Source: Psychrobacillus sp042885655
GTDB taxonomy: Bacteria > Bacillota > Bacilli > Bacillales_A > Planococcaceae
Length of the DNA stretch: 64,000 nt
Direction: 5' to 3'
Assembly (NCBI RefSeq): GCF_042885655.1
Contig: NZ_JBHVRO010000006.1
Location: 1 to 64,000 of the forward strand
Positions 9,125 through 17,732 of the stretch are shown here, piece after piece (within the stretch, counting starts at the first letter, position 1; each line of letters opens with the position of its first letter). Made by a program: the position numbers and the translations under genes. Below the pieces are notes generated by a model. It was not told the origin of the DNA, ran no database searches, and saw nothing but the letters and a program-made list of their open reading frames with translations.

Positions 9125-9475
9125 ATGAAGTTTCAATGGTCGTTATTATTTGGTTTATTATTTGCTATTATTATTTCTATATTTGCTGTCTATAACGTAG
9201 GTGCTGTTCCTGTCAATTATGTATTTGGAACGTCAGAGTGGCCGCTTATCTTGGTCATTTTAGGTTCTGCACTTTTAGGAGCTCTACTGAGTGGTTCTGT
9301 TGCAATATACCGCTCATTTGTGCTGTCACGTAAAGTTAAACATTTAGAGAAAGAGTTGAGAAAGAAAGACGCTTCTATTGGTGTACTTCAAAATGAAGTT
9401 GTTGCACAGCAAGGAAATCGATTAAGTGAGTTTGAGGATTCAGTGAGTGTTAAAGATGAAAATACAACGATCTAA
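9125..9475 (+). CDS. LapA-domain (DUF1049) membrane protein
   Basis: This 116-residue protein has two hydrophobic helices (about residues 5-25 and 40-63). A basic, coiled-coil-prone tail (LSRKVKHLEKELRKKDASI) and an acidic end follow. The pattern with the NYVFGTSEWPLILVILGSALLG core is that of the LapA/YciS-type domain family. B. subtilis has a comparable small gene between secDF and recJ (yrvD). The function in Gram-positives is unknown. Start ATG follows agaggggtg. No clear terminator directly follows, and the transcript would run into a repeat-rich, gene-free block. Confidence 0.85.
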   Translation: MKFQWSLLFGLLFAIIISIFAVYNVGAVPVNYVFGTSEWPLILVILGSALLGALLSGSVAIYRSFVLSRKVKHLEKELRKKDASIGVLQNEVVAQQGNRLSEFEDSVSVKDENTTI

Positions 9476-9583
9476 AGGCTAATAAAAAGTTGCTCTTCGA
9501 ATTTATCGCTTTGGACGCTTTCCAGGATTATGTCCTCACAAATTCCAAGAGGGCGATGGACATATATTCGCCACAAGATGACC

Positions 9584-9628
9584 GAAAAAAATGAATCGTG
9601 AAGTGACCCAGTCACTTCACGATTCATT
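9584..9628 (-). terminator. Perfect 18-bp hairpin, terminator-like on the minus strand
   Basis: aatgaatcgtgaagtgac and its exact complement are separated by only three bases. On the plus strand no T run follows. On the minus strand the stem is followed by seven T (the A run at 9584-9590), so it would terminate leftward transcription. No minus-strand gene lies upstream of it for thousands of bases, so its purpose is unclear. It could equally act as a plus-strand mRNA 3' end. Confidence 0.6.
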
Positions 9629-9666
9629 ACTTTAACGGTAATAACGTTGCCAATGCTTCGTCTATA

Positions 9667-9712
9667 GCACCCCGAGATAAGATGCTCTTAAAGGACGCTT
9701 GCGCTTTTCTTA
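9667..9712 (+). repeat. Dispersed repeat C, copy 1
   Basis: The tail aagatgctcttaaaggacgc followed by ttgcgcttttctta recurs at 25986-26044 and 43411-43467. Shorter remnants lie at 340-362 (inverted) and 37655-37676. The copies lie in non-coding gaps and often end within tens of bases of a gene boundary. Confidence 0.7.
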
Positions 9713-9797
9713 AAAGATAAGAAAATATATATGGATTATCGTCCTGCGAAACCAGTGTTCCAGTGTTCATATTACTTTAAGAAATAAATAATACCGT

Positions 9798-9980
9798 GGA
9801 TTTCTGTTTCAGGTGGACGCGTTCCGCGGGGTGAGCGATGATCCATCACCGTCGCTACGCGTTCGTTGTGATGGATCATCTGTCTCACTCATCCCCGCCG
9901 CTACGCGTTCGTTGTGATGGATCATCTGTCTCACTCATCCCGCTGGAGTCGCCACCTTTCACTACAATCCATTAAGTGAG
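9798..9980 (-). repeat. Composite repeat E, copy 1, with internal 46-bp duplication
   Basis: Read on the minus strand, this element begins with a ggattg-agtgaaaggtggcg edge. It ends with cgcggaacgcgtccacctga and an acggaaatcc-like edge, matching the element at 25711-25902. Inside it, a 46-base period (cgctacgcgttcgttgtgat plus ggatcatctgtctcactcat) is repeated at about 9853 and 9899. No coding potential is evident. The remaining bases of the 9476-10316 gap, apart from the listed hairpin and repeats, hold nothing recognisable. Confidence 0.8.
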
Positions 9981-10075
9981 TAGTACCAAATGTAGGGCCA
10001 TAACCAACGTCCATAGGATTTAATTGTCATCTATATTACTATGCAATAATAAATCGTCACATACATACTAGTTGA

Positions 10076-10212
10076 TTGGAGTGCAAGAGAGGGAAGGAAG
10101 GTTATAGGCGTCTCTTCCCAGAGGCAACGCCTTTCTTGACCAATATCCTGTTGGCCAAGGAGACTGAAGCCATGCTCACGATAAGCATCCACCGTAACGG
10201 AAAGAAACGCCA
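10076..10212 (+). repeat. Composite repeat E, copy 2, with inverted inner module
   Basis: The edges (gattggagtgcaag at the left; atccaccgtaacggaaa at the right) correspond to those of the element at 25711-25902. The inner module at 10123-10156 (ggcaacgcc...gttggcc) is the near-exact reverse complement of 25744-25776. The module is thus inverted relative to its edges. It is rich in hairpins: aggcgt/acgcct, cttgacca/tggccaag and atgct/agcat. Short open frames on both strands here have no ribosome sites and are artefacts. Confidence 0.7.
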
Positions 10213-10237
10213 TTCATATGCAACTCTTCTTGAAAGG

Positions 10238-10264
10238 ACCGGGCGTCTTTTTGCCTGGTTTTTC
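10238..10264 (+). terminator. Intrinsic terminator before recJ
   Basis: accgggc and gcctggt (one G-U pair) flank a T-rich loop and run into tttttc. It ends any transcript that crosses the repeat block. A TATAAT at 10290-10295, 22 bases before the recJ ATG, could then serve as a separate recJ promoter, although no good -35 is seen. Confidence 0.75.
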
Positions 10265-10316
10265 TTATCAAGCTATATACTTCTTGTAGTATAATAAGTA
10301 TTAAGGAAGTGAAAAA

Positions 10317-12647
10317 ATGATTCAATCAAAGAAAAGATGGAGTATTTCAAGACCAGATGAACAACTCGTTTCCAATTTAGAAAATGAGCTTTCTATACCT
10401 AGAGTGTGTGCAAAAGTTTTAGTATCTAGAGGTTTTCAATCAGTACCAGAAGCATCTGATTTTCTACATTTAACGGAAGAAAATATACATAATCCATTTT
10501 TACTAAACGGAATGGATCAATTAGTAGAGCGAGTCCATAGAGCAGTCGAACAACAAGAAAAAATTATGGTTTATGGTGACTATGACGCCGATGGAATTAC
10601 AAGTACGACGGTTATGATGATTACGTTATTATCTATGGGAGCAGACGTTATTTTTAAAATTCCTAATAGATTTATAGATGGCTATGGACCGAGTGAGCGA
10701 TTATTTCAAGAAGCATTTGATGAGGGAGTTAAACTAATAATTACAGTCGATAATGGGATTTCTGGGATCAAACAAATCAAGTTTGCAAAAGATCTTGGGA
10801 TGGACGTTATTGTTACAGACCACCATGAACCAGGGGAAGAACTCCCGGTAGCAGATGTTATTATTCATCCTAGTCTTACGGGAACAACTTATCCATTTTC
10901 ACATTTAGCTGGAGTTGGAGTGGCATTTAAAGTAGCGCATGCTTTGACTGGAGAAATCCCGACTGAGCTATATTATTTAGTTGCCATAGGTACGATAGCA
11001 GACTTAGTTTCATTAACCGATGAAAATCGTTATTATGTACAGCAAGGCATAAAACAAATGAAAAGATCAGGTTCTGTAGCTATAGAAGCACTAGCTAATG
11101 TTAGTGGAATAGAAGTTGCATCGATAAGTGAAGAGACAATCGGATTTATGTTCGGACCACGTATAAATGCGATAGGTAGGTTAGGTGATGCTTCACCAGG
11201 AGTAGAATTATTTTTAACGGAAGATCTCACTAATGCTTTATCGATTGCTAACTTGTTGAATGAGAAAAATAAAGAACGTCAATTAATAGTTAAACAAATT
11301 ACAGATGAGGCTGTAGAAATAATTGAGAATGAAATTAATCTGGACGGGCCAAGTGTGATTATTGTTGGTAAAAAAGATTGGAATCCAGGAGTTCTAGGGA
11401 TAGTTGCTTCAAAGCTAGTAGAAAAATATTATCGCCCGGCAATTGTTTTAGGTATCGATGAAGAAAAACAAATTGCAAAGGGATCAGCTAGAAGTATAGA
11501 TGGCTTTCATATGTATAAGGAACTTTCGAAAAATAGTGATATCGTTCCTCATTTTGGTGGACATCCTATGGCTGCAGGTATGACATTTCCTCTTGAAAAT
11601 TTAGAGGAATTAAAAGATAGATTACAAGCTCAAGCGAAAGAATGTTTGAATGAGGATCAGTTAACTCCAATTGTTTTAATTGATGTACCGCTTGAAATGC
11701 ATGAAATTACAACAGATGCAATTGAATCATTACAAAAACTTGCTCCATTTGGAATGGATTTTGCAAAACCGATCTACTGTATTGAAGAGGTAGAAGTTGC
11801 TTCTGTTCGAAAAATTGGATCAGCGCAAAATCATGTGAAAATGGAACTTAAACAAGGTTCTAGTAGTTTAGATGCAATTGGTTTTGGTCAAGGCGAATTA
11901 GCAGATGAGATCTCGCCATCAGCAAAAATTTCATTCATTGGAGATTTACAAGTAAATGAATGGAATGGTCGTAAAAAACCTCAATTAATGATTCAAGATA
12001 CTAAAACTAATGATTGGCAACTGTTTGATATTAGAGGTATTCGTCAAGTAAACCGCTGGCTCCCAATGATCTCTAATGAAAAATGTGTCTTTGTAGCTTT
12101 TAATAAAGAAACTATTTCACATTTTGAAACATTGATTCAAGAAAAGGTTTGGCTATTTTCCGATATGTTCGAACAACAAATAAAATCGGAATATATAACT
12201 CTTTTAGATTTGCCTTCAGATGAGTCATTGTTGAATAAAGTTTTAGAATACCATGATTGGTCTAGAATCTATGCACATTTCTACTCATCCGATTCTACCT
12301 ATTTTGAAGGACTTCCTTCAAGAGACCAATTCAAGTGGTATTTCTCCTTTTTATCAAAACGAAAATCATTTGCGTTAAAACAACATATCCAAGAGCTATC
12401 TAAACATACTGGTTGGAGTCAAAACACAATTAATTTTATGTCAAAGGTGTTTTTTGAACTAAATTTTGTTAGAATAGACAATGGGATGTTGGTTATAAAT
12501 GATCATCTGGATAAAACAGATTTATCTGAAGCACCAGCTTATAAACAACGATCGAAAAAGATAGAACTTGAACAAAAGCTATTATACGCCCCGTATATGG
12601 AGCTGAAACAATGGTTTGAAGAGCGAAAAGCAGCAAACCGTTCCTGA
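10317..12647 (+). CDS. recJ: Single-stranded-DNA-specific exonuclease RecJ
   Basis: RecJ is a 5'-3' single-strand exonuclease of the DHH family used in recombination and mismatch repair. The 776-residue protein shows motif I YGDYDADGITS near residues 84-94, the DHH motif TDHHEP near 166, and the DHHA1 signature GGHPMAAG near 417. It then has a long Bacillus-type C-terminal extension ending in a helical, basic tail. Length matches B. subtilis RecJ. The ATG follows aaggaagtg. apt follows after 12 bases, consistent with a recJ-apt unit. Confidence 0.97.
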   Translation: MIQSKKRWSISRPDEQLVSNLENELSIPRVCAKVLVSRGFQSVPEASDFLHLTEENIHNPFLLNGMDQLVERVHRAVEQQEKIMVYGDYDADGITSTTVMMITLLSMGADVIFKIPNRFIDGYGPSERLFQEAFDEGVKLIITVDNGISGIKQIKFAKDLGMDVIVTDHHEPGEELPVADVIIHPSLTGTTYPFSHLAGVGVAFKVAHALTGEIPTELYYLVAIGTIADLVSLTDENRYYVQQGIKQMKRSGSVAIEALANVSGIEVASISEETIGFMFGPRINAIGRLGDASPGVELFLTEDLTNALSIANLLNEKNKERQLIVKQITDEAVEIIENEINLDGPSVIIVGKKDWNPGVLGIVASKLVEKYYRPAIVLGIDEEKQIAKGSARSIDGFHMYKELSKNSDIVPHFGGHPMAAGMTFPLENLEELKDRLQAQAKECLNEDQLTPIVLIDVPLEMHEITTDAIESLQKLAPFGMDFAKPIYCIEEVEVASVRKIGSAQNHVKMELKQGSSSLDAIGFGQGELADEISPSAKISFIGDLQVNEWNGRKKPQLMIQDTKTNDWQLFDIRGIRQVNRWLPMISNEKCVFVAFNKETISHFETLIQEKVWLFSDMFEQQIKSEYITLLDLPSDESLLNKVLEYHDWSRIYAHFYSSDSTYFEGLPSRDQFKWYFSFLSKRKSFALKQHIQELSKHTGWSQNTINFMSKVFFELNFVRIDNGMLVINDHLDKTDLSEAPAYKQRSKKIELEQKLLYAPYMELKQWFEERKAANRS

Positions 12648-12659
12648 GGAGGAGCAAGA

Positions 12660-13172
12660 ATGGATTTAAAGCAATATGTAACAACTGTGGAAGATTGGCC
12701 AAAACCAGGTATTAGTTTTAAGGATATTACAACAATTATGGATAATGGTGAAGCATATAAATATGCAACAGACCAGATTGTAGAATATGCGAAAAAAGTA
12801 CATGCTGATATTATTGTTGGACCAGAAGCGCGAGGATTCATAATAGGTTGTCCAGTTTCGTATGCACTTGGAGTAGGTTTTGCTCCAGTACGAAAAGAAG
12901 GCAAACTTCCACGTGAAGTCATTCGTGCAGAATATGGTTTGGAATATGGAAAAGATGTTTTAACAATGCATAAGGACGCGGTTAAACCTGGTCAAAAAGT
13001 ATTAATCGTTGATGATTTACTTGCAACAGGTGGTACAATTGAAGCAACAATTAAACTAGTAGAAGAACTAGGAGGAATTGTAGTTGGTTGTGCTTTCTTA
13101 ATCGAGTTAACATACCTTGAGGGTAGAAAAAAGCTAAACAACTACGATATTTGCACTTTGATGCAATACTAA
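12660..13172 (+). CDS. apt: Adenine phosphoribosyltransferase
   Basis: Apt salvages adenine by joining it to PRPP to form AMP. The 170-residue product has the family-typical length. It shows the adenine-loop stretch VGPEARGFIIG, APVRKEGKLP, and the PRPP-binding loop VLIVDDLLATGGT near residues 116-128. The start follows gaggaggagc. It lies directly after recJ and upstream of relA, the order seen in B. subtilis. Here a 246-base gap containing a palindrome and a terminator separates it from relA. Confidence 0.97.
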   Translation: MDLKQYVTTVEDWPKPGISFKDITTIMDNGEAYKYATDQIVEYAKKVHADIIVGPEARGFIIGCPVSYALGVGFAPVRKEGKLPREVIRAEYGLEYGKDVLTMHKDAVKPGQKVLIVDDLLATGGTIEATIKLVEELGGIVVGCAFLIELTYLEGRKKLNNYDICTLMQY

Positions 13173-13203
13173 AGGTTTACCTTAATACAAAAATGGCGGT
13201 AAA

Positions 13204-13333
13204 CTTTGACTGCCTTAAAAACGCTTGACATACTATGTTTGTAGTACGAAGTAGAAGCGAGTAGAACTTTGGTTCATGAGCTTACTCTAAAATGCTAACA
13301 ACGAAGAATGCGAGCGTTTTTCAACAGTCAAAG
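13204..13333. repeat. 130-bp interrupted palindrome between apt and relA
   Basis: The outer arms ctttgactg (13204-13212) and cagtcaaag (13325-13333) are exact complements. So are the next arms aaaaacgct (13217-13225) and agcgttttt (13313-13321), with a small internal loop between them. The interior can fold further. It has no reading frame of note. It resembles a small non-autonomous element or a folded RNA. No second copy was noticed in the window. Confidence 0.6.
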
Positions 13334-13364
13334 GGTGGACTTTACAAGTCCATCTTTTTTTTTA
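13334..13364 (+). terminator. Intrinsic terminator between apt and relA
   Basis: ggtggactt and aagtccatc (one G-U pair) form a tight stem-loop followed by nine T. It suggests that relA is transcribed separately from recJ-apt. Confidence 0.88.
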
Positions 13365-13418
13365 TACAATATAGCTTATATACTATTCTAGAAATATAAC
13401 GAAATCAGGTGAATTAGC

Positions 13419-15611
13419 ATGGCAAAAGATCAAGTGAAGACAGCAGAAGATGTTTTCTATACTATCTCCACATATATGAATGGAGAGCATGTTGAATTTG
13501 TCAAAAAAGCATATAATTTAGCAGAGCATGCTCATCGAGAACAATTTCGTAATTCTGGGGAACCATATATTTTACATCCGATTCAGGTAGCCGGAATTCT
13601 TGCTGATCTTCAAATGGATCCAGAAACAGTTGCTGCTGGTTTTTTGCATGATGTTGTGGAAGATACAGAATATACACGTGAAGATATTGTTCAGGAGTTT
13701 AATGAAGAGGTAGCCCTTTTAGTAGAAGGAGTAACTAAACTCGGTAAAATTAAATATATGTCAAAAGAAGAACAGCAAGCAGAAAATCATCGTAAAATGT
13801 TTATCGCGATGGCACAAGATATTCGCATAATATTAATCAAGCTTGCCGATCGTTTACATAATATGCGTACCCTAAAACATTTGCCTGAAGAAAAACAGCG
13901 TCGTATTTCAAATGAAACATTAGAAATATTTGCCCCTCTAGCCCATCGTTTAGGGATATCTGCAGTTAAATGGGAGTTAGAAGATACTGCCCTTCGTTAT
14001 TTAAATCCACAACAATATTATCGCATTGTAAATTTTATGAAGAAAAAACGTACTGAACGTGAGTCGTACTTAACAAATGTCATGAATGATATTCGTAAAC
14101 AACTAGATGAGATGGAAGTTGATGCAGATATATCAGGAAGACCAAAGCATATTTATAGCATCTATCGAAAGATGGTTGTTCAAAATAAACAATTTAATGA
14201 AATATATGACCTACTTGCCATGCGGATAATTGTGAAAAGTATAAAAGATTGTTATGCGGTATTAGGTGTTATTCATACGTTATGGAAACCGATGCCAGGT
14301 AGATTTAAAGACTATATCGCTATGCCAAAACAAAATTTATATCAATCACTTCATACAACTGTAATTGGTCCAAACGGTGACCCTTTAGAGGTGCAAATTC
14401 GTACGGAAGAAATGCATAATATTGCAGAATACGGGGTTGCAGCGCATTGGGCATATAAAGAAGGTAAAAAAGTTGAAGTGAGCAAACAAACCATCGACTC
14501 AAAATTAACTTGGTTTAGAGAGATTCTTGAATTTCAACAAGAATCGTCGAATGCTGAGGAGTTTATGGAGTCGTTGAAGTTCGATTTATTTTCCGATATG
14601 GTATATGTTTTTACTCCTAAAGGTGATGTCATTGAACTTCCAGCAGGATCTGTTCCCATTGATTTTGCTTATCGAGTTCACTCAGAGGTAGGAAATAAAA
14701 CAATCGGAGCAAAAGTTAACGGTAAAATGGTACCTCTTGATACAAAGTTAAAAACTGGAGACATCATAGAAGTATTAACTTCTAAACAATCATTTGGTCC
14801 AAGTCGTGACTGGGTAAAAATTGCTCAATCTTCTCAAGCGAAAAATAAAATAAAACAATTTTTTAAAAAACAGCTTCGTGATGAGAATGTGATAAAAGGT
14901 AAGGAACAAGTTGAAAAAGAGATAAGAGCACAAGAATTTGAGTTAAAAGAAGTACTAACTGCTGAAAACATTAAAAGAGTTTGTGAAAAATATGCATTTG
15001 CAGGCGAAGAGGATTTATATGCTGCGGTTGGTTTTAACGGAATTACGGCCCAACAAGTAGTAAATCGCTTAGCAGAGAAAATGCGGAAAAAACGTGATCA
15101 AGAAGAAGCGCTAGAAAAAATTACAACGGAAATGAAGGCTCCAGTTGTAAGAAAATCAACCGAATCTGGAGTTATAGTAAAGGGCATTGATAATTTGCTT
15201 ATCCGTCTTTCTAGATGTTGCAGTCCTGTACCAGGAGATGAAATAGTTGGTTTCATTACTAAAGGTAGAGGTGTATCTGTGCATCGTTCAGATTGTCCTA
15301 ATGTACAAAATGATGAGTCTAATTCACGCATTATCGAAGTGGAATGGGAGCAGACAGACGTATCAACGAAAAAAGATTATCAAGTTGATATTGAGATATC
15401 TGCATTTGACCGAGCTGGATTGTTAAATGAAGTACTGCAAGTGGTAAATGAATCGAAGACACATATCGCAGCTGTGAGTGGGAAATCGGAAAACGATATC
15501 GCCACTATCCATATGACGATTAAGATTACGAATATTGCCCATTTGCATAAAGTTGCAGAACGGATTAAGCATTTACCAGATGTGTTTTCGGTCCAACGAA
15601 TTATCAATTAA
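13419..15611 (+). CDS. relA: Bifunctional (p)ppGpp synthetase/hydrolase Rel
   Basis: This is the long RelA/SpoT homologue that makes and degrades the stringent-response alarmones (p)ppGpp. The 730-residue protein has in order the HD hydrolase domain (HPIQVAG near residue 50 and an intact HDVVEDT near 76), the synthetase domain (the KQNLYQSLHTT region near 300), the TGS domain (VYVFTPKGDVIELP near 390), a zinc-finger-like RCCSPVPGD block near 600, and a C-terminal ACT domain. The intact HD motif indicates hydrolase activity. The ATG follows atcaggtga. dtd follows after 15 bases. Confidence 0.97.
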   Translation: MAKDQVKTAEDVFYTISTYMNGEHVEFVKKAYNLAEHAHREQFRNSGEPYILHPIQVAGILADLQMDPETVAAGFLHDVVEDTEYTREDIVQEFNEEVALLVEGVTKLGKIKYMSKEEQQAENHRKMFIAMAQDIRIILIKLADRLHNMRTLKHLPEEKQRRISNETLEIFAPLAHRLGISAVKWELEDTALRYLNPQQYYRIVNFMKKKRTERESYLTNVMNDIRKQLDEMEVDADISGRPKHIYSIYRKMVVQNKQFNEIYDLLAMRIIVKSIKDCYAVLGVIHTLWKPMPGRFKDYIAMPKQNLYQSLHTTVIGPNGDPLEVQIRTEEMHNIAEYGVAAHWAYKEGKKVEVSKQTIDSKLTWFREILEFQQESSNAEEFMESLKFDLFSDMVYVFTPKGDVIELPAGSVPIDFAYRVHSEVGNKTIGAKVNGKMVPLDTKLKTGDIIEVLTSKQSFGPSRDWVKIAQSSQAKNKIKQFFKKQLRDENVIKGKEQVEKEIRAQEFELKEVLTAENIKRVCEKYAFAGEEDLYAAVGFNGITAQQVVNRLAEKMRKKRDQEEALEKITTEMKAPVVRKSTESGVIVKGIDNLLIRLSRCCSPVPGDEIVGFITKGRGVSVHRSDCPNVQNDESNSRIIEVEWEQTDVSTKKDYQVDIEISAFDRAGLLNEVLQVVNESKTHIAAVSGKSENDIATIHMTIKITNIAHLHKVAERIKHLPDVFSVQRIIN

Positions 15612-15626
15612 AGGAGTTAACATCAA

Positions 15627-16064
15627 ATGAAGGTATTACTTCAACGATGCAAAAATGCAACAGTGACAGTTGATGGTAAGGTAACAGGTTCTATCAACCA
15701 TGGGTATTTACTATTAGTTGGCATTACTGCAACTGATAGTGAGAAAGAGATAAATTATTTGGCGGATAAAATTTCTGGATTACGTTTATTTGAAGATTCG
15801 GATGGTAAGATGAATCACTCAATTATTGAAGCTAGTGGTTCCATTCTTTCGGTTTCTCAATTCACGTTATACGCAGACACACGAAAAGGTAGACGTCCAA
15901 GTTTCGTCGAAGCTGCGCGTCCTGAAATAGCAAAACCATTATGGGAACTATTTAATCAAAAGTTGACAGATAAAGGATTTGTTGTCGAAACAGGCATCTT
16001 TGGTGCAATGATGGATGTTACTTTTACAAATGATGGTCCAGTAACAATCATGTTAGAGTCTTAA
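15627..16064 (+). CDS. dtd: D-aminoacyl-tRNA deacylase
   Basis: Dtd hydrolyses D-amino acids (and glycine) from mischarged tRNA. The 145-residue product has the family motifs SVSQFTLYA (the catalytic SQF region, near residues 75-83), KGRRPSF, and the C-terminal GPVTIML carrying the Gly-Pro cap. The start ATG follows aaaggagtt. It forms a unit with relA. In B. subtilis the next gene is yrvJ. Here two accessory genes are inserted before the yrvJ-like amidase. Confidence 0.97.
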   Translation: MKVLLQRCKNATVTVDGKVTGSINHGYLLLVGITATDSEKEINYLADKISGLRLFEDSDGKMNHSIIEASGSILSVSQFTLYADTRKGRRPSFVEAARPEIAKPLWELFNQKLTDKGFVVETGIFGAMMDVTFTNDGPVTIMLES

Positions 16065-16205
16065 GAAAAGCTCAAGTATCCTCATGTCCAACTGATCTTC
16101 AATCTTTCAAGAATACTTTGGACCTCGCTTAGCTGCGGGGTCTTCTTCTTTGTAGAATTTTCTCTTGTTCCACAAACTGGCCATTTCCTGAAAAATAAAA
16201 AAACG

Positions 16206-16233
16206 AAAAAACAGGATTGCTCTCTTGTTTTTT
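16206..16233. terminator. Bidirectional terminator between dtd and the dehydrogenase-like gene
   Basis: aaaaaacagga pairs with tcttgtttttt across a six-base loop. Both flanks offer T runs on their own strand, so it can serve relA-dtd and the convergent gene. Between dtd and this site, 16122-16144 holds an inverted fragment (gacctcgctt...gcggggtc) of the repeat found at 18875. Confidence 0.7.
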
Positions 16234-16301
16234 ATATGTCGATTCAATTAAATCCAAGAAAAAGATCTATCTGGTATTAAGTAGAATTTTATACTAATAA
16301 A

Positions 16302-17732
16302 TCATGGAACAATTTCAAATACAGTACCTTGGTTAAAATCAGTCACTCTCATAGAGCCATAAACCCCTAAATATAGTCTTGTTTGATCTAAATTCGTTCC
16401 CAAAGTAACATAATAAGCTGATTGAGACCCAAAATTATAATCCGTTTCAATAACACTAAAATTATTTAGTTTACAATCTGTACTTACCCTGGTATAAGCT
16501 AAAGCCCCTCTTACCGGAAGCTGAGATTCTTTATTTTTGGCAAGATCGGTAAACACAACGCTACCAGTTAAATTGGGAATTCCATTCCCCATATATGGCT
16601 GAACTCCTGTAAGTGCAGTTCCTCCAAACTTATCTGGTCGGGGATCTTTATGAAAATAACTAGTTATAGGCTGAATTCGTTCCACTGAAGAAATTATTGC
16701 TTCATTGAAATTAGCAATTGTTTTCTCCTCCAAAGTTTGATTTGCAGAGCAGCTCCTAATAAATGAAGTAGGAAAAGCCCCTTCCCACCCTCGCCAGCCA
16801 AAGTTAATAAAGCCTTCTAGGTCAGGTTTAGATTTCATTAAAGAAGCTTGAATTAGCTGAGTAACGGGTATTGGTTTATAATGAACGAATGAAAAAATCG
16901 ACTCAACCAAATCCTGACCGACATTTCCCACATATTTGATACACTGATTAAAAAACATTTGATATGAAATGCCTGGTATATTGCGAACCCCTTTGGCAAT
17001 TACCGTAAGCGTTTCCTGTATAGGTGCGGGAAGTTCATTAAAACGTGTGACTATCGGGGGATTATTGATAAATATATTCATATCTACATCAATTTCAATT
17101 ATTTTACCGGCAATTTCCATATAGTCCTGACTTAAATTAAATGGGTCATAGGCCGAACCACCATCTCCGGTTGTTAAAACAAGGTTTCCAGTTTCAGGTG
17201 AAAAGTTTAAGCTATTGACACCATTATGATTAAAAAATGGTCTTCGTAAGTTAAGTATTGTTCGTCGCTTTTGAGGTTGACCATTCGATTGTAAAATCCA
17301 TTCTTCAACTGTATCAATATGATCATATTGATTTTCTCTATCTATCCATCTTAGATTTAATGTTCTGGGATCACACGGGTTTGGCTTAAAAGGTTCAGAA
17401 AGAGCACCTGGACCTTGTGTACCAGCTACTGAATAATGAAGATAAAACAGACCGTTATAATAAAATTCTGGATGAAATGCTAGCCCTAGCAATCCTCGTT
17501 CATCATATCCCCCTCTAGAAACACCTAGTTCAGAATCACCAAGTTTTATGATTCGCTGGCGAATATCTAAAAAAGTCCTTATAACCCCGTTTCCTATGTA
17601 AAAGATCTCTCCTATCTGAGTTGCAATAAATAATCTTTCAACTGAGTCACCCGGTAGTATTGCTGTTTTCAAAACAGTGGGTAAATTTATTTTACTTACA
17701 ATGGGCCGTAAACTAACCTTTAATTTTATCAC
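16302..17732 (-). CDS. Glucose/sorbosone dehydrogenase-like beta-propeller protein
   Basis: The 476-residue product resembles the soluble PQQ-type glucose/sorbosone dehydrogenase (GSDH) family. It has ERLFIATQIGEI near the start, the GLLGLAFHPEF signature near residue 80, FFNHNG near 165, GDGGSAYDP near 190, and late blades with FTDLAKN. No signal peptide or lipobox is evident, unlike secreted family members, so it may act in the cytosol or leave by another route. Substrate and cofactor cannot be told. It starts at GTG behind aaggagtg. The gene is absent from the B. subtilis version of this locus, so it is an accessory insertion. Confidence 0.75.
   Translation of the reverse strand: MIKLKVSLRPIVSKINLPTVLKTAILPGDSVERLFIATQIGEIFYIGNGVIRTFLDIRQRIIKLGDSELGVSRGGYDERGLLGLAFHPEFYYNGLFYLHYSVAGTQGPGALSEPFKPNPCDPRTLNLRWIDRENQYDHIDTVEEWILQSNGQPQKRRTILNLRRPFFNHNGVNSLNFSPETGNLVLTTGDGGSAYDPFNLSQDYMEIAGKIIEIDVDMNIFINNPPIVTRFNELPAPIQETLTVIAKGVRNIPGISYQMFFNQCIKYVGNVGQDLVESIFSFVHYKPIPVTQLIQASLMKSKPDLEGFINFGWRGWEGAFPTSFIRSCSANQTLEEKTIANFNEAIISSVERIQPITSYFHKDPRPDKFGGTALTGVQPYMGNGIPNLTGSVVFTDLAKNKESQLPVRGALAYTRVSTDCKLNNFSVIETDYNFGSQSAYYVTLGTNLDQTRLYLGVYGSMRVTDFNQGTVFEIVP

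Noticed and set aside
10031..10294. Overlapping open frames on both strands before recJ
   Set aside because: They lie in the composite repeat and terminator, with no ribosome sites and no recognisable protein.
9476..10316. Possible CRISPR array
   Set aside because: The repeated units are two adjacent copies without regular spacers, and no cas gene is in the window.
12539..12922. Minus-strand frame across the recJ-apt junction
   Set aside because: It covers conserved parts of two genes on the opposite strand.
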